Shown: positions 51,225-58,779 of the stretch, piece by piece | Numbering within the stretch: position 1 is the first letter of the stretch | Layout: every line of letters begins with the position of its first letter | DNA from: Prevotella sp. | Lineage (GTDB): Bacteria; Bacteroidota; Bacteroidia; Bacteroidales; Bacteroidaceae | Direction of reading: 5' to 3' | Length of the DNA stretch: 60,223 nt | Assembly (NCBI GenBank): GCA_017400455.1 | Contig: JAFPTC010000089.1 | Coordinates: forward strand, 1-60,223 | Position numbers and translations under genes: made by a program | The notes under the pieces: model-generated | The model's database searches: none | The model's input: the letters and a program-made list of their open reading frames with translations, nothing else | Told to the model about the DNA's origin: nothing

Positions 51225-52364
51225 TTATTGTTTTTTGCGGATGAGTATCCTTTGATATACTTTTTCCCTTTTGTTGTCTACTATGATGACACCACTTGCA
51301 TTTAAATCGTATGTTCCTTTCTTATTGAACTTGTCAAAATAAGCTTGCTTACATTCTGCCGTAGAATAAACTTTCGTTTTCAGTCCATACAAATCTTCAT
51401 TCTCACACATCCCCAATATCTCAAATTGTTCTGGGCAATACTTATCAAGAAAAGATATGGGAACGCCCATAGTTCCCTCGTAGTCGGAAGGAATAGCGTC
51501 AGTATAAGGAACTTCTATGGCATCGTAGTTTTCATAGTGTCCATACGACTCTCTACCTCTAATCTCCTTATGCCGACTGTATTTCAAGTTGTCCCCCATC
51601 GTCATCAGTTGTAGAGGCTCGTGGCGGCGTCCGTGGTCAATATTAGTAATCCAGATGGAAGGTACGTTTTTCATGTTAACACCATTGATGACTTTATCCA
51701 CGTCATCTTCATTCATGGTTTTAAACCACATGCCACCAGCCCATTCCTTTCGACCTGACCACACTTTGTTGTCCTTTATATAAGGAAACATTTCTTTATA
51801 GGTAACACAGTTTTTGTTGCCAATCATTACAAATTGCTTGTCGCTATCCATTATCCAAGCAAAGAATTCTTTGAACAGCGAAAATGGCGGGTTGGTGACA
51901 ATGATGTCTGCTTCGTCACGCAGTTTCGTAACCTCCTCACTTCTAAAGTCACCATCCCCTTCAAGATAATCCCATTCTAAATCTGAGTGGTCTATGTGTC
52001 CGTCGCCAGTCTTGTCGTGAGTAAGCACAAAGATCTTTCCATTCGTCTGTGCCTTGACTGCGTCATACTGTGGAGCACCTGTTTCGAAGAGAGTCAATTG
52101 TATGGGATATTTATATTTCTTGCTCTCGGGCGCATAGCTGGTGGAGATGAGTTTCTTCAGTCCCAATGATTCGAAGTTCTGTGCAAAATAAAGAGTGAAG
52201 TTGCTCCATTCAGGATCGTCGCAGGGAAGCAGCACTGTCTTGCCACGGAACACATCAGGGTCGTACTCAAGGTACGCCTCCATCTCGCGCTCAATGTCGT
52301 AATACTGAGTGTAGAATTCGTCGTTCTTAGCCTCTTTGGCCTTTGCCAATGTCTCGTTTGCCAT
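51225..52364 (-). CDS. EcoRI-family adenine-specific DNA methyltransferase
   Basis: 379 residues, close to the length of EcoRI methylase. 'KNDEFYTQYYDIEREMEAYL' at 13-32 and 'VLLPCDDPEWSNFTLYF' at 44-60 form the S-adenosylmethionine site, and 'NPPF' at 158-161 is the catalytic motif of N6-adenine methyltransferases. It probably protects host DNA. No EcoRI-like endonuclease follows; the next genes encode DUF262-HNH and a helicase instead. It leads the operon, preceded by a ~330-base region holding a large inverted repeat and, at 52696-52703, the nearest good promoter box. Confidence 0.9.
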   Translation of the reverse strand: MANETLAKAKEAKNDEFYTQYYDIEREMEAYLEYDPDVFRGKTVLLPCDDPEWSNFTLYFAQNFESLGLKKLISTSYAPESKKYKYPIQLTLFETGAPQYDAVKAQTNGKIFVLTHDKTGDGHIDHSDLEWDYLEGDGDFRSEEVTKLRDEADIIVTNPPFSLFKEFFAWIMDSDKQFVMIGNKNCVTYKEMFPYIKDNKVWSGRKEWAGGMWFKTMNEDDVDKVINGVNMKNVPSIWITNIDHGRRHEPLQLMTMGDNLKYSRHKEIRGRESYGHYENYDAIEVPYTDAIPSDYEGTMGVPISFLDKYCPEQFEILGMCENEDLYGLKTKVYSTAECKQAYFDKFNKKGTYDLNASGVIIVDNKREKVYQRILIRKKQ

Positions 52365-52452
52365 GTTTTAGCCATTGATAGTTATTGGTTTCACTTGTCA
52401 GCACCTGACTATCAATCGCCGCCGCACAAAAAAGGCATGATGCCACTCTTAT

Positions 52453-52645
52453 GCGTTAAGCTGGGGCATGCGTAGGAACTGGAACCCCATCCACCTTTAA
52501 TAAGAATGTATCACGCCTGTTGGCGAGTATACATTGCTATCTAAAGGTGGAATGGAGATGCCGAATGATTCCAGCACCCCACAATCTCTATTACTTCCGA
52601 TCGTTTCTTATTCCAAACTGTTTCCTACGCATTTTGGCTTAACGC
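52453..52645 (-). ncRNA. Candidate structured RNA or small palindromic element upstream of the methyltransferase
   Basis: Outer arms GCGTTAAGC...ATGCGTAGGAA (52453-52478) and their complement (52622-52645) enclose an inner hairpin: CCACCTTTA..AATGTAT..CGCC (52491-52517) against 52522-52550, 27-29 bases per arm with a 4-base loop. On the minus strand a TAATTTTG box (52696-52703) lies about 50 bases upstream, and GGCATCATGCC followed by six T (near 52425-52437) could be a weak terminator. It may be a regulatory RNA, the leader of the defence-like operon, or a MITE-like element. The rest of 52365-52830 shows no gene. Confidence 0.5.
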
Positions 52646-52695
52646 GAAATAATAGCAAATGCTTCGTTAGTCCGGATTTCTCCCCGAACCGGCTA

Positions 52696-52703
52696 CAAAA
52701 TTA
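52696..52703 (-). promoter_or_regulatory. -7 box upstream of the structured element and methyltransferase operon
   Basis: TAATTTTG on the minus strand. It is the only good TAnnTTTG match I found upstream of the operon within 400 bases. Confidence 0.45.
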
Positions 52704-52830
52704 CAAATTTTATTTCTATTTCGACATCCGAAACAGAAAAAAGTTACGAAAAGTTTAGTAATTGCTTGGAAATCCTGGAAATAATGCCTATTCCTCGCAG
52801 CGTCAGAAGCAATGTCTTGGCGTAGAACAA

Positions 52831-52967
52831 TGATGCAAGGAGTAAGAGAACGCGGCTTACGAAAAAGGATAAGCCTTGCGAAAGGGGAAAAGGAGCCTGC
52901 AAACAGGGGATAAGATGCTGGGAAGCAGGGAGAAAGGGGCGTTCTGGCTCGTTGTGGCCGCCCGCCC
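52831..52967. repeat. 137-bp direct repeat, copy 1 (family G)
   Basis: Matches 54586-54722 with 5 mismatches. Starts TGATGCAAGGA and ends GGCCGCCCGCCC. It truncates the outer-membrane protein gene on its right. Confidence 0.92.
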
Positions 52968-53218
52968 ATCGTGGCGATGGCTTCAACGGAGAACAGGCGG
53001 CTCAGCTGATAGCCGCCGAAGACACCGAACTGAGCACCGACGTTGGTCTTGCTCTCGGTGATGCTGCGGAAGGTGGCCTGTCTGAAGGAGGTGCCGCCGC
53101 TGAGCCCTGCGTACCAGCCACGATTGTAGTCGCGGCTGTCGGTTTGGGTAAAGGCCGTCTGCACCCCTGCGGTCAGCATCGCCAGCAGCATGAGGATAGA
53201 AGTTGTTTTCTTCAGCAT
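52968..53218 (-). pseudogene. Outer-membrane protein N-terminal fragment, cut by repeat
   Basis: The first ~84 codons encode a signal peptide ('SILMLLAMLTAGVQTAFTQ') and the start of a small barrel ('GWYAGLSGGTSFRQATF', 'VGAQFGVFGGYQLSRLFSVEAIAT'), as in OmpA/OmpW-like proteins of ~200 residues. Coding similarity ends exactly at the 137-base repeat; the frame then runs on through repeat sequence to a stop at 52667, giving a tail with no barrel pattern. The product is therefore probably non-functional. Confidence 0.8.
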
Positions 53219-53367
53219 AATAAAAATTGGATTAGATATAGACAAAAAACAATGAGGCTTCCCATTGCAGAAAGCATGGAAAGCCGTATATTTTCACACG
53301 CACGAGCGCGAATTTTAATAAAGGTGGACTGGCTGTTAAGTACCTGAGAGAGTAGCAAAAATATCGG

Positions 53368-53390
53368 AATGACCAAATGTTTCGGTCATT
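53368..53390. terminator. Hairpin downstream of the GNAT gene
   Basis: AATGACC (53368-53374) pairs with GGTCATT (53384-53390), within a larger imperfect inverted repeat (GAGAG.AGCAAAA to TTTTCTGCTCTC). Candidate terminator for the GNAT gene ending at 53476. Nothing else was seen in 53219-53475. Confidence 0.4.
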
Positions 53391-53475
53391 TTCTGCTCTC
53401 GCTTAACATTATTTATTACAATCTCTCGGAGGTACATAAATTCTTGATGTATGGCGCGTTATGTCTGTAAGAATC

Positions 53476-54090
53476 TTACTCTTCAGTTACTTTAATCTTT
53501 AGTAGGTCAAAGTACATTAGACGGGTATTGAGAGGCAAACGACCAACACCAATACCCATATACTTGGCTTCGAGACGTTCGTCATCTATTAAATAGCGAA
53601 AACCGTTCTTTTCGTAATAGTAAAGTGTCTCAGGGCGGTTCAGCGCATCTACAATCAGGAAGCGGCAACCAGTGCGGTTGTTTGTGCGGAAGAGCACCTT
53701 GATGAAGTCCATGATGGCAGTGCCATAGCCTTGTCCAGCAAAGTCTTTGTTGGTTCCCAAACGACCAATCAACACGGCAGGGAAACGCTTTAACGATTTA
53801 TCGTGCAAGTTTGTATCATCAAGAAACTGCTCCTTATATTCGTCGGTGATACGGTTGGTCAGGCGTATGCTGTCATTTGATAGCGAGAAGGCGGTGACAA
53901 TGGTTTCCGGCTGCTCTTTAAGGCAAAACAGATAGGTCTTTCCAAGCAGACGACTTTGGTTGATAAGACAATCCTTGGCGAAAAACTCGTCAAGGTCACT
54001 TTCACCACAACTAAAAGGCTGACATTCAGCCAGCCTTTTCTCTGAAGCTCGGACAAGTTCACATCGTGCCAGCAGTTCTTCTACAGTCAT
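53476..54090 (-). CDS. GNAT acetyltransferase, toxin-like
   Basis: 204 residues. The acetyl-CoA-binding motif appears as 'LIGRLGTNKDFAGQGYGTAIMDFIK', preceded by 'FSCGESDLDEFFAKD' and followed by 'FLIVDALNRPETLYYYEKNGF'. This 'CGxxDLDxFF...LGRLA...GxGxG' layout is that of TacT/AtaT-like toxins that acetylate aminoacyl-tRNA, although ordinary protein acetyltransferases share it. The ATG overlaps the stop of a 52-codon gene (ATGA), the arrangement of toxin-antitoxin pairs. It lies between the two 137-base direct repeats. Confidence 0.8.
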   Translation of the reverse strand: MTVEELLARCELVRASEKRLAECQPFSCGESDLDEFFAKDCLINQSRLLGKTYLFCLKEQPETIVTAFSLSNDSIRLTNRITDEYKEQFLDDTNLHDKSLKRFPAVLIGRLGTNKDFAGQGYGTAIMDFIKVLFRTNNRTGCRFLIVDALNRPETLYYYEKNGFRYLIDDERLEAKYMGIGVGRLPLNTRLMYFDLLKIKVTEE

Positions 54091-54245
54091 AGCACGTTGG
54101 TAGTTTTAAGAAAGTCAGAAACAACTTTCGCCTCGTGGCGATAGTCCTGCGTACCTGGATTCTGTTCCGTTCGCTTTGCTTCGCTTTCAAACGACTTAGC
54201 AGTTTCGCCGTAGAGTGTCGGGATAGCTCTGATTGCTGTTGCCAT
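54087..54245 (-). CDS. Small protein translationally coupled to the GNAT gene, candidate antitoxin
   Basis: 52 residues, starting MATAIRAIPTLYGETAKSFE and ending 'VVSDFLKTTNVL'. The stop codon TGA shares its bases with the GNAT start codon (ATGA overlap at 54087-54090). The beginning 'TAIRAIPTLYGE' followed by a charged helix and a second short helix is what I would expect of a small antitoxin; it does not look like a ribbon-helix-helix TacA protein. A promoter box with palindrome lies ~95 bases upstream. It is too short for most gene finders. Confidence 0.7.
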   Translation of the reverse strand: MATAIRAIPTLYGETAKSFESEAKRTEQNPGTQDYRHEAKVVSDFLKTTNVL

Positions 54246-54339
54246 AGATATATATCTTTCGTATTATCAATTATAATGTTGACCGATACCAGCGAAAGGA
54301 GAAAAGCGCTTGCTCCATGCCTCCTGTCTTATCGCTTTT

Positions 54340-54362
54340 GCGGCGTTCACGCCGCGAAGGTA
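54340..54362 (-). promoter_or_regulatory. Promoter and palindrome of the GNAT operon
   Basis: TACCTTCG (54355-54362, minus strand) is one base off the -7 consensus and abuts the perfect palindrome GCGGCG-TTCA-CGCCGC (54340-54355), suited to an operator for self-repression. Confidence 0.5.
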
Positions 54363-54585
54363 CAACTTTTTTTTCAATTAACGATAAGATTTGTAGAGTT
54401 TAACGTGAATTTGTAGGCATTTTAGCACATTCCCATAAAATACGCACTGAAATAGTTACGAGCGGCATTAAGCAGAGCTGCGAAGTCTTCAGATTGTTCA
54501 CCACCCATACTAAAAATTCCCGTTTCGCCCTCTTAGAATGAAAGTCGGGAAGTGAGGCCAACAGTCTGAGCTGACGAACAAAATC

Positions 54586-54722
54586 TGATGCAAGGAATAA
54601 GAGAACGTGGCTTACGAAAAAGGATAAGCCTTGCGAAAGGGGAAAAGGAGCCTGCAAACAGGGGATAAGATGCTGGGAAACAGGGAGAAAGGGGCGTTCG
54701 GGCTCGTTGCGGCCGCCCGCCC
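54586..54722. repeat. 137-bp direct repeat, copy 2 (family G)
   Basis: About 96% identical to copy 1 at 52831-52967, same orientation. Together they bracket a 1.6-kb segment with the outer-membrane protein fragment and the GNAT pair. The gap 54246-54910 holds only this repeat, two hairpins and a weak GC-rich repeat at 54874-54907. Confidence 0.92.
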
Positions 54723-54730
54723 GCATGAAT

Positions 54731-54768
54731 AAGGGCGGGCGCCCTTATAACTTGGAGCGCCCGCCCTT
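54731..54768. terminator. Strong GC-rich hairpin after the direct repeat
   Basis: AAGGGCGGGCGC (54731-54742) and GCGCCCGCCCTT (54757-54768) are perfect 12-base arms; two more T follow on the plus strand and a short A-run precedes it. Confidence 0.6.
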
Positions 54769-54834
54769 TTATATTGGAGCGGCCGGCAGCATCCGGCTTT
54801 TATTCCTTGAAACTGTTTTTGGGGGGGGAAGTGA

Positions 54835-54862
54835 AAAGAGCCGCCTTAGTGGGCGGCTCTTT
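54835..54862. terminator. Bidirectional intrinsic terminator
   Basis: AAAGAGCCGCC (54835-54845) and GGCGGCTCTTT (54852-54862) are perfect arms with a 6-base loop, A-run on the left and T-run on the right. Suited to end the minus-strand transcript of the 157-codon gene. Confidence 0.7.
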
Positions 54863-54910
54863 CATGGTGCGAGGGCTCAGCCCCCCACCCCTCCGTTCAG
54901 GGGCGGGAAG

Positions 54911-55384
54911 TCACTCTGGCTGTGGTTTGTATTCCTTTCCGTCGAGGAAGAAGGTGTAGGTGTCCTCGATGTATTCCTTGTGGCTGCACTTGCCGGTGGT
55001 GGCGAGCTCCTTGCCGGTGGCATGGCGGTCGACGTAGCGGGGGTCGGTATCGTCGAAGCCGAAGATGGCGGAGAAGAGACCGAGGGCTTTCCAGGCGTCG
55101 CACACACGCTGGAAGAAGAAGTGGTTGTGGTATTGCAGCTTGTCGGGCTTGTGGCTGAAGTCGTGGAACATGCGCAGTCCCTTGGAGAAGAGGCCCGGGG
55201 CGGCGTTTTCCCTGACGTTGCGCTCCCTGTGCAGGGAGTGGCTCATGGCATAGAGCAGCTCGGCCAGGTTCTGCATGTGCTCGGTGTTGGTGCCTATGCC
55301 TGTGGGCACGGAGAATTTCAGGCCTTCCCTGACGACGAAATCGATGTTCTTGCTGGGCAGGCGACACCACCCCTCCCTCATCAC
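54911..55384 (-). CDS. Hypothetical protein, possibly a C-terminal remnant
   Basis: 157 residues; family not recognised. The codon pattern (strong third-position G/C) matches real genes nearby, and the sequence is ordered, not repeat-like: 'KNIDFVVREGLKFSVPTGIGTNTEHMQNLAELLYAMSHSLH', 'RMFHDFSHKPDKLQYHNHFFFQRVCDAW', 'SHKEYIEDTYTFFLDGKEYKPQPE'. His and Phe are unusually frequent. No signal peptide or membrane segment. The first ATG lies right against a CTCATCACTC simple repeat next to the hrpB stop, so the true N-terminus may be missing. It follows hrpB on the same strand. Confidence 0.55.
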   Translation of the reverse strand: MMREGWCRLPSKNIDFVVREGLKFSVPTGIGTNTEHMQNLAELLYAMSHSLHRERNVRENAAPGLFSKGLRMFHDFSHKPDKLQYHNHFFFQRVCDAWKALGLFSAIFGFDDTDPRYVDRHATGKELATTGKCSHKEYIEDTYTFFLDGKEYKPQPE

Positions 55385-55422
55385 TCATCACTCATCACTC
55401 TCAACTCTTAACTCTCAACTCA
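55376..55422. repeat. Simple CTCATCACTC / TCTTAACTC repeat at the hrpB 3' end
   Basis: CATCACT and CAACTCTTAACTCT units occupy the gap between hrpB and the next gene and include the hrpB stop codon. Confidence 0.6.
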
Positions 55423-57877
55423 CCTTGTCCGGCCAGGCGTGCTTGGGGTAGCGGCGGCGAAGCTCCTTGCGCACCTCGAAATAGGTGTTTTGCCAGAAGC
55501 TGCGCAGGTCGGACGTGAGCTGCACGGGCTTGAAGCCTGGCGAGAGCAGTTCCACCAGCACGGGGGCGCCATCGGCCAAGGGGGTGTCCATCATGCCGAA
55601 GCACTCTTGCAGCCGGACGCGCAGCACGGGAGCCTGGGCCCCCAGCCGATAGTCCAGCTGGACGCGACGGCCGGAGGGAACGGCAATGTGGGTGGGTGCC
55701 AGCTTGTCGAGCGACTGCTGCTGGTCGTAGGACAGGCGACTGAGGATGACGTCGCGAAGGTCGAGTTTCTTCAGCTCGGCGGCGGTGGAGGCCTTGCCAA
55801 GGAAGAAGGGAGCCCACTCGGGAGCACTCTGGCAGATAGCGTCGGCATCGACCGGGGGCAGCTCCAGCTCGGGATGACGGGCCGAGAGGAAGGCGATGCG
55901 CCGTTGAAGGTTCTGCACCTCGTCGGAGAAATGGAGCAGCGAAGGGCCGTTGCGGACAATGGCCTGACTGACCACCTGGGCTATGGCGTCGCGATGGTCG
56001 CCGGCCAGGGGCTTCGACTCAAGGAGCAGGGTGCCGATGCGGCGTTCGCGACGGGCCACTACGGTGCCGGTCTTGGCGTCCCAGAAGATGTTTTCACGAT
56101 CGGTGGCCAGGGGCAGCAGGTCGGAGGCATCGACAATGCTGGCCAGGAAGACCCGCCCGGTGCCGCCGGTCTTCTGGTGCATGGAGGCGGCCACTATCCA
56201 TGCTGCTCCGGCCAGCTCGTCGGTGGGCTCTACGCTCACCAGTTGGCCGCCAGCCAACTGGAACGTGGCGTCGCCCTCCTGCCAGGCCTTGCCGATGCGC
56301 TCGGGATAGGCCGAGGCCAGCAGCGCCCCCGCCTCGTAGGGGTTGACGGAGGCATTGTCTTCCCCCGCATGTATCATCTGCGCATATTGACTGGCCATGA
56401 CTGCCAGTCGGCCGTACTGGCCTGGGCGACGGCTGCTGCGCTCGCGGCGCATGGCATCCAGCCTGAGCGCCACCGAGGCACTGCCCTGGCCGGCCAGCGG
56501 GTCTTTCTCTTCCAGCAGCGCAGCCAAGTCGGCGGCCAGTGCTTTCTTTTCAGGGCTGTCGGCGGAGAGGAGCATCCTGGCCATGCGTGGATGACAGGGC
56601 AGTCGCCGCAGGGCTTTCCCTTGGGCGGTGGCCCGGCCCTCGGCATCTAAGGCACCTAACGACTGGAGCAGGGAGCGGGCGCGGGCAATAGATGACAGGG
56701 GCGGAGGCGTGAGCCAGGGCAGGCGCTCAACCTGACGCTCGCCCCAGAGGGCAGCATCGAGCACCAGCGAGGCAAGGTCGGCCTCGATGATCTCGGGCGT
56801 GCGCACCTCGGCCATGCGGGCCTCGGTGGCTGCCGTCCAGAGCCTATAGCACACGCCAGGAGCCACGCGTCCGGCTCGGCCCCGACGCTGGGTGGCCATA
56901 TCTAAAGAGATGCGCACCGTTTGCAGGCGGTTCAGCCCACTGCGGGCATCGAACACCATCTTGCGGCACAGCCCGCTGTCGATGACCACTCGCACGCCCT
57001 CAATGGTGAGCGAGGTCTCAGCAATGGGCGTGGCCAGCACCACCTTTCTTTCCCCCGCAGCACTGGGGGCGATGGCCCGCGCCTGCTGGTCGGTGGAAAG
57101 CAGTCCGTAAAGGGGGAATATCTTTGTGTCGCCGAGGCCGCCCGACGCCAGTTGCTCGGCCACGCGACGAATCTCGCCCTCGCCAGGCAGGAAGGCCAGG
57201 ATGTCGCCCTGATGCTGGCGATGGGCCTGCAATATGGTTCTGGCCATCAGCGGCACCACGTTTTGGGCATCGGCCTCGTCGGCGGTGTGGATCACCTCCA
57301 CGGGGAACATGCGGCCTTCGCTCTTCAGCACAGGACAGCGTAACAGTGCTGCCAGGGCCGACGTGTCGATAGTGGCCGACATGACCACCAGCCGCAAGTC
57401 GTCACGCAGCAGCTGCTGGCACTGGCGGGCCAGGGCAAAAGCCTCGTCGGCATTCAGGCTCCGTTCGTGAAACTCGTCGAACACAACCACGCCGATGCCT
57501 TCCAGGGCGGGATCGTCAAGGAGCATTCGGGTGAGCACGCCTTCGGTGACCACCTCAATGCGCGTGGCGGCTGACACCCGGCTCTCGAACCTCATCCGAT
57601 AGCCCACCGTCTGCCCCACGGCCTCGCCCAGCAGCCAGGCCATGCGCGACGCTATCTGGCGCGCCGCCACCCGCCTGGGCTCCAGCACCACTATCTTCCC
57701 CTCGGCCACGTCAAGCATGGTCAGCGGCAGCAGCGTGGACTTGCCCGCACCCGGCGCCGCCGTGACAATGGCCGCTGTCGAGGTGCGCAGTGTCTCGTTC
57801 AAGGCCTCGGCTATAGCCGTCACCGGCAGCCGGTCCAGTTCTGCTTTCAGCCGTTCGGGCGGCATCATCTTGCCCAT
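55415..57877 (-). CDS. hrpB: ATP-dependent helicase HrpB
   Basis: 820 residues, the normal size. DEAH-box motor: Walker A 'AAPGAGKST' near 41-49, 'FDEFHERSLNAD' with DEFH, 'VMSATID', 'ATPIAETSLTIEGVRVVIDSG', 'QRRGRAGRVAPGVCYRLW'. The C-terminal HrpB domain ends with 'LRSFWQNTYFEVRKELRRRYPKHAWPD', diagnostic for HrpB. A cytoplasmic RNA helicase-like protein of uncertain role. Divergent from bcp, with its own TATCTTTG box at 57918-57925. Confidence 0.95.
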   Translation of the reverse strand: MGKMMPPERLKAELDRLPVTAIAEALNETLRTSTAAIVTAAPGAGKSTLLPLTMLDVAEGKIVVLEPRRVAARQIASRMAWLLGEAVGQTVGYRMRFESRVSAATRIEVVTEGVLTRMLLDDPALEGIGVVVFDEFHERSLNADEAFALARQCQQLLRDDLRLVVMSATIDTSALAALLRCPVLKSEGRMFPVEVIHTADEADAQNVVPLMARTILQAHRQHQGDILAFLPGEGEIRRVAEQLASGGLGDTKIFPLYGLLSTDQQARAIAPSAAGERKVVLATPIAETSLTIEGVRVVIDSGLCRKMVFDARSGLNRLQTVRISLDMATQRRGRAGRVAPGVCYRLWTAATEARMAEVRTPEIIEADLASLVLDAALWGERQVERLPWLTPPPLSSIARARSLLQSLGALDAEGRATAQGKALRRLPCHPRMARMLLSADSPEKKALAADLAALLEEKDPLAGQGSASVALRLDAMRRERSSRRPGQYGRLAVMASQYAQMIHAGEDNASVNPYEAGALLASAYPERIGKAWQEGDATFQLAGGQLVSVEPTDELAGAAWIVAASMHQKTGGTGRVFLASIVDASDLLPLATDRENIFWDAKTGTVVARRERRIGTLLLESKPLAGDHRDAIAQVVSQAIVRNGPSLLHFSDEVQNLQRRIAFLSARHPELELPPVDADAICQSAPEWAPFFLGKASTAAELKKLDLRDVILSRLSYDQQQSLDKLAPTHIAVPSGRRVQLDYRLGAQAPVLRVRLQECFGMMDTPLADGAPVLVELLSPGFKPVQLTSDLRSFWQNTYFEVRKELRRRYPKHAWPDKVS

Positions 57878-57917
57878 CTTCCTTGGATTATTCTTAAATG
57901 ATGTGTAAAATTCGACG

Positions 57918-57954
57918 CAAAGATACTACTTTCAAGGGATTTTTGCTAACTTTG
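57918..57954. promoter_or_regulatory. Divergent promoters of hrpB and bcp
   Basis: TATCTTTG on the minus strand (57918-57925) serves hrpB; TAACTTTG on the plus strand (57947-57954) serves bcp. Confidence 0.65.
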
Positions 57955-57989
57955 CGCCATAGATTTAGGAACATTTATCAAAACAAGGC

Positions 57990-58448
57990 ATGATGATGAA
58001 CATTGGAGACAAGGCGCCCGAGATTCTGGGCAAGGACGAACAGGGGCGGGACATCCGCCTGAGTGACTATCGTGGACGCAAGCTGGTGCTCTACTTCTAC
58101 CCGAAGGACAACACCAGCGGCTGCACCAGCGAGGCTTGCAGCCTGCGAGACCACTACGAGGCGTTGCAGGCCGAGGGCTACGAAGTGGTGGGCGTGAGCA
58201 AGGACTCGGCAGCGTCGCACCAGAAGTTCAAGGAGAAGCACCAGTTGCCCTTCCCCCTTATTGCCGACGTGGACAAGACCCTCATGGAGGCCATGGGTGC
58301 CTGGGGTGAGAAGTCAATGTATGGCAAGAAGGTGATGGGCACCATCCGCACCACCTTCGTCATCAACGAGGAGGGCATCATCGAGCAGATTTTCCAGGGA
58401 AAACAAATCAAGACCAAGGAGCACGCTACTCAGATTCTGACGAAATGA
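57990..58448 (+). CDS. bcp: Thioredoxin-dependent peroxiredoxin (BCP/PrxQ)
   Basis: 152 residues. 'LVLYFYPKDNTSGCTSEACSLRD' holds the peroxidatic Cys45 and the resolving Cys50 five residues later, as in typical PrxQ. 'GVSKDSAASHQKFKEKHQLPFPLIAD' and 'TFVINEEGII' complete the thioredoxin-like fold. It reduces peroxides with thioredoxin in the cytoplasm. Three consecutive ATGs (57990-57998) leave the exact start open. The end overlaps the convergent MGMT-family gene by 23 bases. Confidence 0.94.
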   Translation: MMMNIGDKAPEILGKDEQGRDIRLSDYRGRKLVLYFYPKDNTSGCTSEACSLRDHYEALQAEGYEVVGVSKDSAASHQKFKEKHQLPFPLIADVDKTLMEAMGAWGEKSMYGKKVMGTIRTTFVINEEGIIEQIFQGKQIKTKEHATQILTK

Positions 58449-58779
58449 CGTCAGGCTCCCACAAGTGGCGAAGCATGTCCACATGGCCATTGGCTTTAAA
58501 CGTCACACCCTCTTCTTCGAGCAACGGCCGCTGACGGCTCCAGCCTGGAGCCGTGCGGCCTTCTTTGTTAACCACCCGATGGCAGGGCAACTGCTCAGCG
58601 CCGGGTGTATAGCGCAGCGTCCGGCCTACCATGCGCGAATGGCTCGGCCAGCCGGCCAGGGCCGCAATGATGCCATAGGTGGTCACCCGTCCTGGCGGAA
58701 TCTGGCTGACGATGTTCAGCACATCGTCACCAAAGGCCCGAGCCTGCTCGGGGGTCATTCGGTCGGGATAGTCTTTCAT
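58426..58779 (-). CDS. MGMT-family DNA alkyltransferase domain protein
   Basis: 117 residues from the ATG at 58779. It consists only of the C-terminal domain of O6-alkylguanine-DNA alkyltransferases: 'IPPGRVTTYGIIAALAG', 'SRMVGRTLRYTP', and the active-site 'LPCHRVVNKEG' with Cys66. Alkyltransferase-like proteins of this size usually have Trp in place of Cys; here Cys is kept, so transfer activity is possible. The ATG overlaps the stop of the DNA alkylation-repair gene (ATGA), so both are made together. Confidence 0.9.
   Translation of the reverse strand: MKDYPDRMTPEQARAFGDDVLNIVSQIPPGRVTTYGIIAALAGWPSHSRMVGRTLRYTPGAEQLPCHRVVNKEGRTAPGWSRQRPLLEEEGVTFKANGHVDMLRHLWEPDVISSESE

Noticed and set aside
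52453-52645. Retron or 6S RNA
   Set aside because: No reverse transcriptase gene is near, and the long one-sided segment (52551-52621) does not fit the rod shape of 6S RNA; left as an unnamed structured element.
54400-54726. Frames through the 137-bp repeat that read 'NEPERPFLP...'
   Set aside because: The peptide is only a translation of the dispersed repeat; it occurs in both copies next to unrelated DNA.
54707-55411. 234-codon plus-strand frame opposite the 157-residue protein
   Set aside because: It runs through a hairpin, a terminator and Gly/Val-rich shadow sequence; the minus-strand frame is better ordered.
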